A stretch of DNA of 10,646 nt from DASQLQ01 sp035629935 (GTDB lineage Bacteria > Actinomycetota > CADDZG01 > WHSQ01), in assembly GCA_035629935.1 (NCBI GenBank), contig DASQLQ010000098.1, positions 1-10,646 on the forward strand. The letters run 5' to 3'. Positions 1 through 6,789 of the stretch are shown in pieces (the first letter of the stretch is position 1; every line of letters starts with the position of its first letter). The translations under genes were made by a program, and so were the position numbers. Below the pieces are notes generated by a model. That model was not told the origin of the DNA. It was given only the letters and a program-made list of their open reading frames with translations, and made no database searches.

Positions 1-482
<482 letters not shown>

Positions 483-512
483 GGACCCATCTTCCCCGCT
501 CGGCGCTGGCAC

Positions 513-518
513 TAGTCT
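513..518 (+). promoter_or_regulatory. Candidate -10 box (TAGTCT), leaderless promoter
   Basis: TAGTCT fits TANNNT and ends 6 nt before the ATG at 525, so transcription would begin at or next to the start codon. No Shine-Dalgarno sequence precedes this ATG. This matches the leaderless layout common in actinobacteria. The same arrangement recurs before purB and the methyltransferase. A short degenerate motif alone is weak evidence. Confidence 0.45.
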
Positions 519-524
519 CGTTCG

Positions 525-824
525 ATGGCCGCACTTGCTTATCTGGTACCTCCCGTGTCGGGTCTGATCGCTTTTCTCATTGCGGATCGAGGGCGCGTGC
601 GGTTCCACGGATTGCAATCGATCGTGATCGGGACGGTGTGGCCCGCGCTCATCTACCTAGGCGCGTTCGTTTCCCCATCTCTCACCCGGATCGCATTCTT
701 CGGCGGAGCGTCTGTGTGGGTGGTGTTGCTGATGGCGACCGCGCTGGGAAGAGATCTCGCGCTGCCTGGCGTCAGGGGTTTCCGGCAGGAGATGGTTCCG
801 CCAGCAGCCGAGGAAGTCCGTTAG
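525..824 (+). CDS. Small three-helix membrane protein, DUF4870/Tic20-like
   Basis: A 99-residue protein with three predicted membrane segments, roughly residues 2-20, 31-50 and 56-75, and a short polar C-terminal tail. The segment RVRFHGLQSI (24-33) between the first two helices resembles the conserved VRFHALQ-type loop of DUF4870 (Tic20-like) bacterial membrane proteins. Those proteins have this size and topology but no settled function. The ATG at 525 is chosen because the hydrophobic segment begins immediately after it and a TANNNT box lies 6 nt upstream; there is no Shine-Dalgarno sequence. It diverges from the YyaL-like gene and converges on the coiled-coil gene: its TAG at 822-824 overlaps the TAA of the opposite gene at 823-821. 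The family call rests on topology and one motif. Confidence 0.75.
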   Translation: MAALAYLVPPVSGLIAFLIADRGRVRFHGLQSIVIGTVWPALIYLGAFVSPSLTRIAFFGGASVWVVLLMATALGRDLALPGVRGFRQEMVPPAAEEVR

Positions 825-3403
825 GGGCGGGGGCCGAAACACATGCGGCAGATCGTTGCCGTCCGCCCGTTGACTACACCACACGAAGGGCATTTCCAGT
901 AAGTCACTCCCTCGACGGGGGTTTGATCTTCGACCGGCGCAGGCTCTTCGACGACCTCGACCGGCGCGGGGGCCGCAACCACGGCCGGCTTCGACTCCGC
1001 AGGAGGCTCAGCCTCCGGTGCCGGTGCCGGCTTCGCAGCAGCCGCGGCGACCTCCCGAGGTTCACTGGGTTCCTCGATGCGTTCGGGAGGCACGGCTCGC
1101 TCGGTCGCTATCGCGCCGAGCTCGGAGCGCGCGGACGAGGTCCCCAACTTCATCGAGGGGATCGCCGGCGCGACCGGTTCTTCCTCCGGCGCGCCCCCAT
1201 CAGTGGCCGGTCGCCATTCGCCCGTCTGCTCTTCGAAAACGAGCAACTCGCCGTCTCGGCGGTACCACCAGCGGCCGTCCTTCTGGAACGGCTGACCCTC
1301 CGGAGCTTCCTCGCCCGGCGTCGCCTGCTTCCGTCCGAACAGGCGGATGGGCGGACGTTTCGCGCGATCGAGTTGTTTCTTAGCCGTACGAACCGCAGCC
1401 TCTTCGATCTCGCGCTCCTGTCGGGCGGTCTGAACCTCCGCTTCCAATGAGGCGCGCTCCTGACGAGCACTCTCGAGAGCGGTCTGCTCCTCCTGCCTCT
1501 GACTGTGCAGCTTCTCGAGTGCACTGACGCTGGTTTGAAGGTCGGCCTTTGCGGCTTCGATCTCGGCCTGGAGCTTTGTGGTTTCTTCCTTACGAGCGAC
1601 GGCCTCGGATCGCAATCTCTCGATCTCTGCTTGCGCGGCTTTGTGCGTTGCGAGTTCGACGTCGTGTTGTTGCCGCGCAGCCGTTTCTTCTTCCTCGCGT
1701 TTCTGCCGGAGGGTCTCCGCCTCTGCAAGCCTTCCTTCTCTTTCGGCCCGCGAGGCATCCAAGGCTTCTTGCACTCTGGTCAACTCGGCTTGTGCTGAAT
1801 CGAACTCCGCCTGGGACTTCTCGTTCCTGGTCGCAGCGGCGGTGATCGCTGCCTTGATCTGTTTCAGTTCTTTGGCCGTCGATCCCTTTGTTGCTTGGAT
1901 CTCCGTTCGTTCTGCTTTCGCGGCTTCCAAGGCAAGGGCCAAAGTGTCGCGTTCTTTACGCGCGGCTTCGAGTTCGACTTGTGCCCGTTCGCTCTCGGCC
2001 CGGATCGACTCGGTAGACGTCTCCTCCTCGAGCTGTGCCAACAGGCTCTCCCGGGTCGCCTCTTCCTTCCTTGCCTCGTCGCGGGTGGCATCGAGCGCGG
2101 TCTGGACTTTTACTCGCTCCTCCGCAGCAAGGTTGACGGCGGCTCGAGCAGCCTCGATCTCATCTCTGAGTGACTTGGTCGTTTCTTCCTCATCGGTTCG
2201 TTCGGCGCGGACGGCTTCGACCTTTGCTTCCAACTCGGCACGCTCTCGTCTGACCTCGTCGAGCGCCTTCTGCTCTTTGTCCCGTTCCTTCCACGCAGCT
2301 TGCACGGCGGTTTGTTCGTCGCCACGTTGACGACGCGCTTCCTCTAATGCCGTCTCTGCCTTTACTCGGTCGTCCCGGATGGCATCGGGCGTGGTCTCTT
2401 TCTCGAGCTCCTGCACTAGACCCTCGCGCGCGAGCTGTTCCTTCCGGATGGCTTCTCGCGCTGCGTCGAGTGCTTGCTGCGCTGCCGCTCTGTCCGTCCG
2501 GGCCTGTTCGATCGCGGTCTCGGCTGCTTCCACATCGGCGCGCAACGCGTCGGTGGTTCTTGTCTCTTCTTCTTGCTCCTTCTTGGCGGCATCGACCGCT
2601 GCTTGCAACTCGGAACGCTCTCTTTGGATCTCGACCAGCGCAGCCTGCTCCTTGTCGCGCTCTTTCCATGCTGCCTGCACGGCGGCTTGCTCTTCGGAAC
2701 GTTGCTTGCGGGCCTCGGCCAGTACCTCTTCAGCCTTCGATCGCTCTTCGCGCACCTCTTCTGGAGAGGTTTCCTTCTCTCTTTCCTTGAGCAACTCTTC
2801 GAGCGTCGCCTGCTCCTTGGCGCCTTCCTTTCGCAGCTTGGCCAGCGCCGCTTTCTGTTTTTGAACCTCCACCCGAGCGGCCTCGAGGGCGGCTTGTTCC
2901 TGTTCCACTTCAATGCGTACCGCTTCGATCTCTCCTTGCTCGTCGGTGGTCTTGGTCTTTAGTTCCCTCAACTCCCCTTCGACCGCTGCCAGGTCGGTGC
3001 GCACGGAATCCACAGCGGAGTCGTCATCCGAACGGGATCGGCGCGCGACGTCGAGCTCTTTCTGCAGCTGGTCGAGCTCTTTCTGCAGCGTTGCAGCGGC
3101 AGAGTCTTCGCGCTCCTTCTCGCGCCGAGCGACTTCGATGGCTACCTGGAGCCGCTCCTTGCGTTCGCGGGCTTCGTCTGCGCTTCTGCGTTCGGCCTCG
3201 ACCTCCCGGCTCTCGGGCGTGTCCAGAGTGATGGATGGGCGGGTGGAGCTTCGGGTGGAGGGACGTCCCCTGGCCCCCTGACGAGTCTTCATCACGTCTC
3301 TCATCCGGCTCATGGTCAGGAGGGTGGAGAGCAGCACCAGGATGCCCACCACCAGTAGGCCGATCACGAACAGTTGGAAGAGACCAGGTTGGATCTGAGG
3401 CAT
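821..3403 (-). CDS. Membrane-anchored coiled-coil scaffold protein with C-terminal RanBP2-type zinc finger
   Basis: An 860-residue protein that I do not recognise as a named family. In order: one hydrophobic helix (residues 8-31, LFQLFVIGLLVVGILVLLST) followed by a basic stretch (32-57), predicting N-out/C-in topology; a very long Glu/Lys/Arg/Ala-rich coiled coil (about 63-680); a basic linker (RPPIRLFGRK, 683-692); a small Trp/Tyr-rich module (702-733, with KDGRWWYRRDGELLVF); a Pro/Ala/Glu-rich flexible segment (734-830); and a four-cysteine zinc finger (836-855). Residues 213-337 and 338-462 form a tandem 125-residue repeat, with degenerate partial copies on both sides. The architecture suggests a cytoplasmic structural or scaffolding protein tethered to the membrane, loosely comparable to bacterial cytoskeletal coiled-coil proteins; this is inference. 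The start at 3403 places the membrane helix directly at the N-terminus. Long open frames on the opposite strand are by-products of the biased composition. Confidence 0.88.
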   Translation of the reverse strand: MPQIQPGLFQLFVIGLLVVGILVLLSTLLTMSRMRDVMKTRQGARGRPSTRSSTRPSITLDTPESREVEAERRSADEARERKERLQVAIEVARREKEREDSAAATLQKELDQLQKELDVARRSRSDDDSAVDSVRTDLAAVEGELRELKTKTTDEQGEIEAVRIEVEQEQAALEAARVEVQKQKAALAKLRKEGAKEQATLEELLKEREKETSPEEVREERSKAEEVLAEARKQRSEEQAAVQAAWKERDKEQAALVEIQRERSELQAAVDAAKKEQEEETRTTDALRADVEAAETAIEQARTDRAAAQQALDAAREAIRKEQLAREGLVQELEKETTPDAIRDDRVKAETALEEARRQRGDEQTAVQAAWKERDKEQKALDEVRRERAELEAKVEAVRAERTDEEETTKSLRDEIEAARAAVNLAAEERVKVQTALDATRDEARKEEATRESLLAQLEEETSTESIRAESERAQVELEAARKERDTLALALEAAKAERTEIQATKGSTAKELKQIKAAITAAATRNEKSQAEFDSAQAELTRVQEALDASRAEREGRLAEAETLRQKREEEETAARQQHDVELATHKAAQAEIERLRSEAVARKEETTKLQAEIEAAKADLQTSVSALEKLHSQRQEEQTALESARQERASLEAEVQTARQEREIEEAAVRTAKKQLDRAKRPPIRLFGRKQATPGEEAPEGQPFQKDGRWWYRRDGELLVFEEQTGEWRPATDGGAPEEEPVAPAIPSMKLGTSSARSELGAIATERAVPPERIEEPSEPREVAAAAAKPAPAPEAEPPAESKPAVVAAPAPVEVVEEPAPVEDQTPVEGVTYWKCPSCGVVNGRTATICRMCFGPRP
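839..898 (-). other. RanBP2-type zinc finger motif in the coiled-coil protein
   Basis: Codons 836-855 read WKCPSCGVVNGRTATICRMC. This is W-x-C-x2-C-x3-N-x6-C-x2-C, the classic RanBP2 zinc finger pattern including the Trp and Asn, and it sits five residues from the C-terminus. In eukaryotes this fold binds ubiquitin, Ran or single-stranded RNA. The ligand here is unknown, and a generic zinc ribbon is the alternative reading. Confidence 0.7.
1205..1300 (-). other. Small Trp/Tyr-rich module in the coiled-coil protein
   Basis: Codons 702-733 encode a compact segment with FQKDGRWWYRRDGELLVF followed by EEQTGEWRPA. The spacing of aromatic and glycine residues suggests a small beta-rich module, distinct from the preceding coiled coil and the following disordered linker. 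I cannot assign it to a named domain. Confidence 0.5.
2018..2392 (-). repeat. Second copy of 125-codon tandem repeat in the coiled coil
   Basis: Codons 338-462, starting TPDAIRDDRVKAE and ending LEEET. It aligns without gaps to codons 213-337; the block VQAAWKERDKEQ is identical at 367-378 and 242-253, exactly 125 codons (375 nt) apart. A weaker third copy begins after it (STESIRAESERA, 463-474) and then diverges. Confidence 0.85.
2393..2767 (-). repeat. First copy of 125-codon tandem repeat in the coiled coil
   Basis: Codons 213-337, starting SPEEVREERSKAE and ending ELEKET. A proline near each copy's start (P214, P339) marks the boundary. A partial earlier copy is visible just before it: KEQATLEELLKEREKET (196-212) resembles the tail of the unit (KEQLAREGLVQELEKET). 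Confidence 0.85.
3311..3385 (-). other. N-terminal transmembrane helix of the coiled-coil protein
   Basis: Codons 7-31 encode an uninterrupted hydrophobic stretch without charged residues. It is followed by MSRMRDVMKTRQ, so by the positive-inside rule the coiled coil would be cytoplasmic. There is no signal-peptidase-like AxA motif, so it reads as an anchor rather than a cleaved signal. Confidence 0.8.
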
Positions 3404-3421
3404 TAGTACCTACGCTCCATC

Positions 3422-3459
3422 ATCTATAAGTAGGACTGACGTATATCGCTTTATAGAAT
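3422..3459. promoter_or_regulatory. Back-to-back candidate -10 elements between coiled-coil gene and dodecin operon
   Basis: This is a locally AT-rich patch in a GC-rich window. The plus strand carries TTATAGAAT at 3451-3459 and the minus strand carries TTATAGAT at 3429-3422, an inverted CTATAA-N21-TTATAG arrangement. Read as -10 boxes, they would drive dodecin-purA rightwards with a leader of roughly 75 nt, and the coiled-coil gene leftwards with a leader of roughly 13 nt. No convincing -35 boxes are visible. The symmetry could instead be an operator. Confidence 0.45.
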
Positions 3460-3470
3460 CGTCCCGCTCC

Positions 3471-3513
3471 GCTTGTTTTTAGCCGATGGCCGAGGCCATC
3501 ACCCGGCTCAAGC
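3471..3513 (+). promoter_or_regulatory. Candidate leader stem-loop upstream of dodecin-purA
   Basis: Nested inverted repeats: GCTTG (3471-3475) pairs with CAAGC (3509-3513), AGCC (3481-3484) with GGCT (3505-3508), and GATGGC (3485-3490) with GCCATC (3495-3500) around a CGAG loop. The unpaired bulges are TTTTT (3476-3480) and ACCC (3501-3504). This gives 15 pairs on one axis in the untranslated leader, ending 28 nt before the dodecin start. No T-run follows, so it is not a standard terminator. It does not resemble a purine riboswitch core that I know. Confidence 0.45.
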
Positions 3514-3529
3514 TCTGATCGCAGCTGAA

Positions 3530-3534
3530 AGAGG
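3530..3534 (+). promoter_or_regulatory. Ribosome binding site that fixes the dodecin start
   Basis: AGAGG lies 7 nt before the GTG at 3542. This site and family homology favour the GTG over an in-frame TTG at 3473, which would add 23 residues unlike any dodecin and would place the start inside the leader stem-loop. Confidence 0.7.
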
Positions 3535-3541
3535 TGTTTCC

Positions 3542-3745
3542 GTGAGCGTAATCAAGACCATCGACCTGGTCGGCGTGTCCTCTGAATCGTGGCGTGACGC
3601 AGCGGTCCAGGCCCTTGCCGAAGCCGCCAAGACCATCCGGGGGATCATCGGCATGGAGGTCCTGGACACTTCATGCAACGTGGCCGACGGCAAGATCTCC
3701 GAATACCTGACTCACGTCAGGATCAAGTTCCGGATAGAACGCTGA
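3542..3745 (+). CDS. Dodecin family protein
   Basis: A 67-residue protein with the size and pattern of dodecins (DUF1458): IKTIDLVGVSSESWRDAA, then EAAKTIRGI and the C-terminal strand ISEYLTHVRIKFRIE. Dodecins form hollow 12-mers that store flavin, and some also bind coenzyme A. Matching by motif to the archaeal flavin-binding dodecin, the position of the flavin-stacking Trp (Trp36 in Halobacterium) is Gly37 here, and the Gln that contacts the ring (Gln55) is Leu56. The ligand may therefore differ, or the protein belongs to the non-Trp subclass. The GTG start at 3542 is supported by AGAGG 7 nt upstream. The gene is first in a run with purA, which begins 19 nt after its stop. The family is secure, the ligand is not. 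Confidence 0.9.
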   Translation: MSVIKTIDLVGVSSESWRDAAVQALAEAAKTIRGIIGMEVLDTSCNVADGKISEYLTHVRIKFRIER

Positions 3746-3764
3746 TCCGCTCGGGGGGAGCCTT

Positions 3765-5048
3765 ATGCCGGGCATAGCTCTCGTCGGCACCCAGTGGGGT
3801 GACGAGGGCAAAGGGAAGGTCACCGACCTGCTGGCCGAGAAGACCGATCTGGTCGTTCGGTACCAGGGCGGCAACAACGCCGGTCACACGATCGTCGTCG
3901 AGGGTGAGAGGTACGCACTCCACCTCGTGCCCACCGGGATCCTGTATCCGCACTGCGTGCCGGTCATCGGTCCGGGTGTCGTGGTCAACCCAAGCGTGCT
4001 GATCGAAGAGCTCGAGAACCTGAGTAGTCGGGGGATTGACACCACGCGTCTGTTGCTGTCGGGGAACGCTCACCTGATCATGCCGTACCACCTGGAGCTG
4101 GACCGAGTCACGGAACGGCGTCTCGGGAAGAACCGCCTGGGCACGACGAAGCGCGGGATCGGTCCGGCTTATGCCGACAAGGCCACGCGCATCGGGCTCC
4201 GGGTCCAGGACCTTCTCGATCCCAAGATCTTCTCCGCGAAGTTGGAGGTGGCACTCAAGGAGAAGAACCTTTTTCTCACGCGTGTCTACGGACGACTTCC
4301 CATGGACCAGGCAGAGATCGAGGACGCGTATCTGGGTTTCGCCGAGACCCTCGCCCCGCACATATCCGACACCGACACCGTCATCCACCAGGCACTCGAC
4401 GCGGATAAGACCGTGCTGTTCGAAGGCGCTCAGGCAACGATGCTCGATCTCGATCACGGCACGTATCCCTTCGTGACCTCATCCAATCCGGTAGCCGGGG
4501 GCGCGTGCGCGGGGGCAGGCGTCGGTCCGTTGGACATCCAGCGGATCATCGGGATCTCGAAGGCTTATTGCACCAGGGTGGGCTCGGGTCCGTTCCCGTC
4601 CGAGGCAGACCCTGCCGACGGCGAGATCCTCGTCGAAGCGGGCCAGGAGTACGGAACGACCACCGGTCGGAAGCGTCGTTGCGGATGGTTCGACGCGGTT
4701 GCCGGTCGGTTCGCAGCGCGACTGAATACTTTGACCGAGGTCGTGATCACGAAGCTCGACGTTCTGTCGGCGTTCGAGAAGATCAAGGTGTGTGTCGCGT
4801 ACGAGTTCGAAGGTCAACGCCACGAACACATGCCCCCCAACCAAACGATCTTCAACAAATGCAAACCTGTCTATGAAGAGTTGCCCGGCTGGTCGCAGGA
4901 CATCACAGGGGCGCGAGAGACCGAGGATCTTCCGAAGGAAGCCCGCGCGTACCTCGAGCTCCTCGAGGAGCTGCTCGCGACGCCGATCTCGTGGGTGTCC
5001 GTGGGGCCGAGCCGAGACGAGATCGTGCGGTTGCGGGAGATGTCGTGA
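3765..5048 (+). CDS. purA: Adenylosuccinate synthetase
   Basis: Cytoplasmic enzyme that joins IMP and aspartate using GTP to give adenylosuccinate, the first committed step from IMP to AMP. The protein is 427 residues, the usual bacterial length. It begins IALVGTQWGDEGKGKVTD (4-21), the GTP P-loop with catalytic Asp13; GGNNAGHT (35-42) carries the general acid His41. GTTKRGIGPAYADKATRIG is the IMP/metal-loop region, TTTGRKRRCGW (298-308) is the aspartate-binding loop, and TKLD (329-332) is the guanine-recognition motif. All key residues appear intact. The ATG at 3765 follows a GGGGGGAG ribosome site by about 5 nt. It is preceded by dodecin (19-nt gap) and its TGA overlaps the GTG of purD. Confidence 0.98.
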   Translation: MPGIALVGTQWGDEGKGKVTDLLAEKTDLVVRYQGGNNAGHTIVVEGERYALHLVPTGILYPHCVPVIGPGVVVNPSVLIEELENLSSRGIDTTRLLLSGNAHLIMPYHLELDRVTERRLGKNRLGTTKRGIGPAYADKATRIGLRVQDLLDPKIFSAKLEVALKEKNLFLTRVYGRLPMDQAEIEDAYLGFAETLAPHISDTDTVIHQALDADKTVLFEGAQATMLDLDHGTYPFVTSSNPVAGGACAGAGVGPLDIQRIIGISKAYCTRVGSGPFPSEADPADGEILVEAGQEYGTTTGRKRRCGWFDAVAGRFAARLNTLTEVVITKLDVLSAFEKIKVCVAYEFEGQRHEHMPPNQTIFNKCKPVYEELPGWSQDITGARETEDLPKEARAYLELLEELLATPISWVSVGPSRDEIVRLREMS

Positions 5049-6328
5049 GGTTCTTGTTGTTGGGTTCCGGGGGCCGCGAGAGCGCTCTCGCCTGGGGTCT
5101 CGCGCGCTCGAACAGCGTCGATGAGTTGATCGCGGCCCCCGGCAATCCCGGCATCGAACGCCTTGCGACGCTTGAAACCGCTGACATCGAGGATCCCAAG
5201 GCCGTCCTGGAGCTCACCGCGCGATGCAAACCCGACGTTGTCGTCGTCGGACCAGAGGCCCCACTCGTCGCCGGTGTGTCGGATGCTCTGCGCGCTGCCG
5301 GGGTGAAGGTATTTGGCCCCGACGGTGCAGCAGCGCGCATCGAAGGATCCAAGACCTACGCGAAGGAGTTGATGGAGCGCGCCGGGATCCCTACCGGGGG
5401 ATGGCGGGTCTTCGAAGACCTCGACCAGTCGATCGGCTATCTCGACGAGCTCGGCCCTCCCTACGTGATCAAGGCCGATGGTTTGGCGGCGGGCAAGGGC
5501 GTGGTGGTCACGGAGGACAGGGACGAAGCGGTAGCGGCCTTGAAAGAAAGGTTGGTGGACGGGCGCTTCGGAGATGCCGGTAAACGCGTGGTGGTCGAGG
5601 AGTTCCTCGACGGACAGGAAGCATCGGTTATCGCGTTCGTCGATGGCCACGATGTTCTGGCCTGCGAACCGGCGCAGGATTACAAGCGCGTGTTCGACGC
5701 GGATGCCGGACCGAACACGGGTGGGATGGGGTCCTACAGCCCGGTTCCTGCTTGCCCTCCGCCTCTCACGAGCATGGTCGTCGAGGAAGTCATACGTCCG
5801 ATGGTCCAAGCAACCGCCGAGACCGGAGCGCCGTTCGTGGGCGCCCTCTATGCCGGGCTTGCATTGACGTCGAAGGGTCCGAAGGTCATCGAGTTCAACG
5901 CCCGCTTCGGCGATCCGGAAACGCAAGCCCTGATCCCCCGTCTCGACAGCGACCTCGGCGAGATCTGTAGCGCATGTGCCACCGGCGAGCTGGCCGGCAT
6001 GCGCGCGCTGTGGCGACCCGAAGCTTGTGTGGCCGTGGTTCTGGCTTCCAGTGGCTATCCGGGCTCCCACGAGACGGGTTTCGAGATCACGGGTCTGGAG
6101 GCCGCCGATCGGCATGACGACGTCCAGGTTTTCCATGCGGGGACGAGCAAAGACTCCAGCGGGGTGATCAGGACGTCGGGTGGGCGGGTCCTTGCGGTGA
6201 GCGCTGTGGGAGCGTCGTTCGAGAAAGCCCGTCAGCGCGCCTACGATGCTGCGGCCGATATCGACTTCGAGGGGAAACACATGCGTTTGGACATCGCCGA
6301 CAGAGCAATCTCGCGGAGCCCGGTATGA
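5045..6328 (+). CDS. purD: Phosphoribosylamine-glycine ligase (GAR synthetase)
   Basis: Catalyses ATP-dependent ligation of 5-phosphoribosylamine and glycine to GAR, the second step of de novo purine synthesis. The protein is 427 residues, normal for monofunctional bacterial PurD. Visible blocks: N-terminal fold with FLLLGSGGRESALAWGL (3-19), the ATP-grasp segment YVIKADGLAAGKGVVV, then EEFLDGQEASVIAFVDG, the signature QDYKRVFDADAGPNTGGMGS, and EFNARFGDPETQALIPRL with metal/ATP ligands. The start is GTG at 5045, because homology begins there (VRFLLLGSGG) and GGGAG lies 5 nt upstream; an upstream in-frame GTG at 4991 would extend into purA. The GTG overlaps the purA stop as GTGA, and the gene ends in ATGA shared with purE, so all three are probably translationally coupled. 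Confidence 0.98.
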   Translation: MRFLLLGSGGRESALAWGLARSNSVDELIAAPGNPGIERLATLETADIEDPKAVLELTARCKPDVVVVGPEAPLVAGVSDALRAAGVKVFGPDGAAARIEGSKTYAKELMERAGIPTGGWRVFEDLDQSIGYLDELGPPYVIKADGLAAGKGVVVTEDRDEAVAALKERLVDGRFGDAGKRVVVEEFLDGQEASVIAFVDGHDVLACEPAQDYKRVFDADAGPNTGGMGSYSPVPACPPPLTSMVVEEVIRPMVQATAETGAPFVGALYAGLALTSKGPKVIEFNARFGDPETQALIPRLDSDLGEICSACATGELAGMRALWRPEACVAVVLASSGYPGSHETGFEITGLEAADRHDDVQVFHAGTSKDSSGVIRTSGGRVLAVSAVGASFEKARQRAYDAAADIDFEGKHMRLDIADRAISRSPV

Positions 6329-6789
6329 GCGCTGTTGTCGGGATCATCATGGGCAGCCAGTCCGATATGGACGTGATGAAGAAGGCCGGTGACGTACTCG
6401 ATCGGTTCGAGCTCGATTGGGAGATAGAGGTGATGTCGGCTCACCGCAACCCAAATCGCGTCACGGAGTACGCGACCACCGCGGTCGACCGGGGACTCAA
6501 GGTGATCATCGCCGGGGCTGGTCTTGCCGCACATCTTCCGGGGGTAGTTGCCGCGCACACGTATCTACCGGTGATCGGCGTACCGCTTTATCAAGAAGGG
6601 TTGGCGGGGGCGGACGCGCTCTACGCGATCGTTCAGATGCCACCGGGGGTGCCGGTTGCGACCGTCGCCATCGGCGGTGCCAAGAATGCAGCCGTGCTGG
6701 CGGTCGAGATCATCGCAACCGGTGACAGCGCGTTGTCGCAGAGCCTCGTTGATTTCAAACAGCAGATGGCTGAGGGCCTCAAGATCTAG
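6325..6789 (+). CDS. purE: PurE, AIR carboxylation step (N5-CAIR mutase or AIR carboxylase)
   Basis: A 154-residue PurE acting at the AIR-to-CAIR step. Motifs: IIMGSQSDMDVM (7-18), MSAHRNP (37-43) with the active-site His40, AGAGLAAHLPG (63-73) with His70, and a VQMPPGVPVATVAIGGAKNA segment. By comparison with E. coli PurE, the usual AGAGGAAHLPG has Leu for Gly at position 67. The tail is short. Class I enzymes use N5-CAIR made by PurK, whereas class II use AIR and CO2 directly. There is no purK next to this gene, and I cannot assign the class by eye. The ATG overlaps the purD stop (ATGA, 4 nt). Its TAG at 6787-6789 directly abuts the stop of the opposite-strand methyltransferase, leaving no spacer for a terminator. 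Confidence 0.96.
   Translation: MSAVVGIIMGSQSDMDVMKKAGDVLDRFELDWEIEVMSAHRNPNRVTEYATTAVDRGLKVIIAGAGLAAHLPGVVAAHTYLPVIGVPLYQEGLAGADALYAIVQMPPGVPVATVAIGGAKNAAVLAVEIIATGDSALSQSLVDFKQQMAEGLKI

Noticed and set aside
638..2330. Long plus-strand open frames (638-1450 and 1578-2330) opposite the coiled-coil gene
   Set aside because: They are Arg/Ser/Leu-rich mirror frames of a Glu/Lys/Ala-rich coding strand, with no recognisable motifs and no ribosome sites. The minus-strand protein has clear domain structure.
3471..3513. Stem-loop as an intrinsic terminator
   Set aside because: The T-run precedes rather than follows the stem on the plus strand, and no upstream plus-strand gene needs terminating there.
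3473..3541. N-terminal extension of dodecin from TTG at 3473
   Set aside because: The extra 23 residues are unlike dodecin N-termini, and a good ribosome site sits before the GTG at 3542.
4991..5044. Extended purD start at GTG 4991
   Set aside because: It would add 18 non-homologous residues inside purA. The GTG at 5045 has GGGAG 5 nt upstream and matches the family N-terminus.
4871..6280. A 469-codon minus-strand open frame opposite purA/purD
   Set aside because: It lies across two unmistakable purine genes, has no family motifs and arises from GC-rich codon bias.
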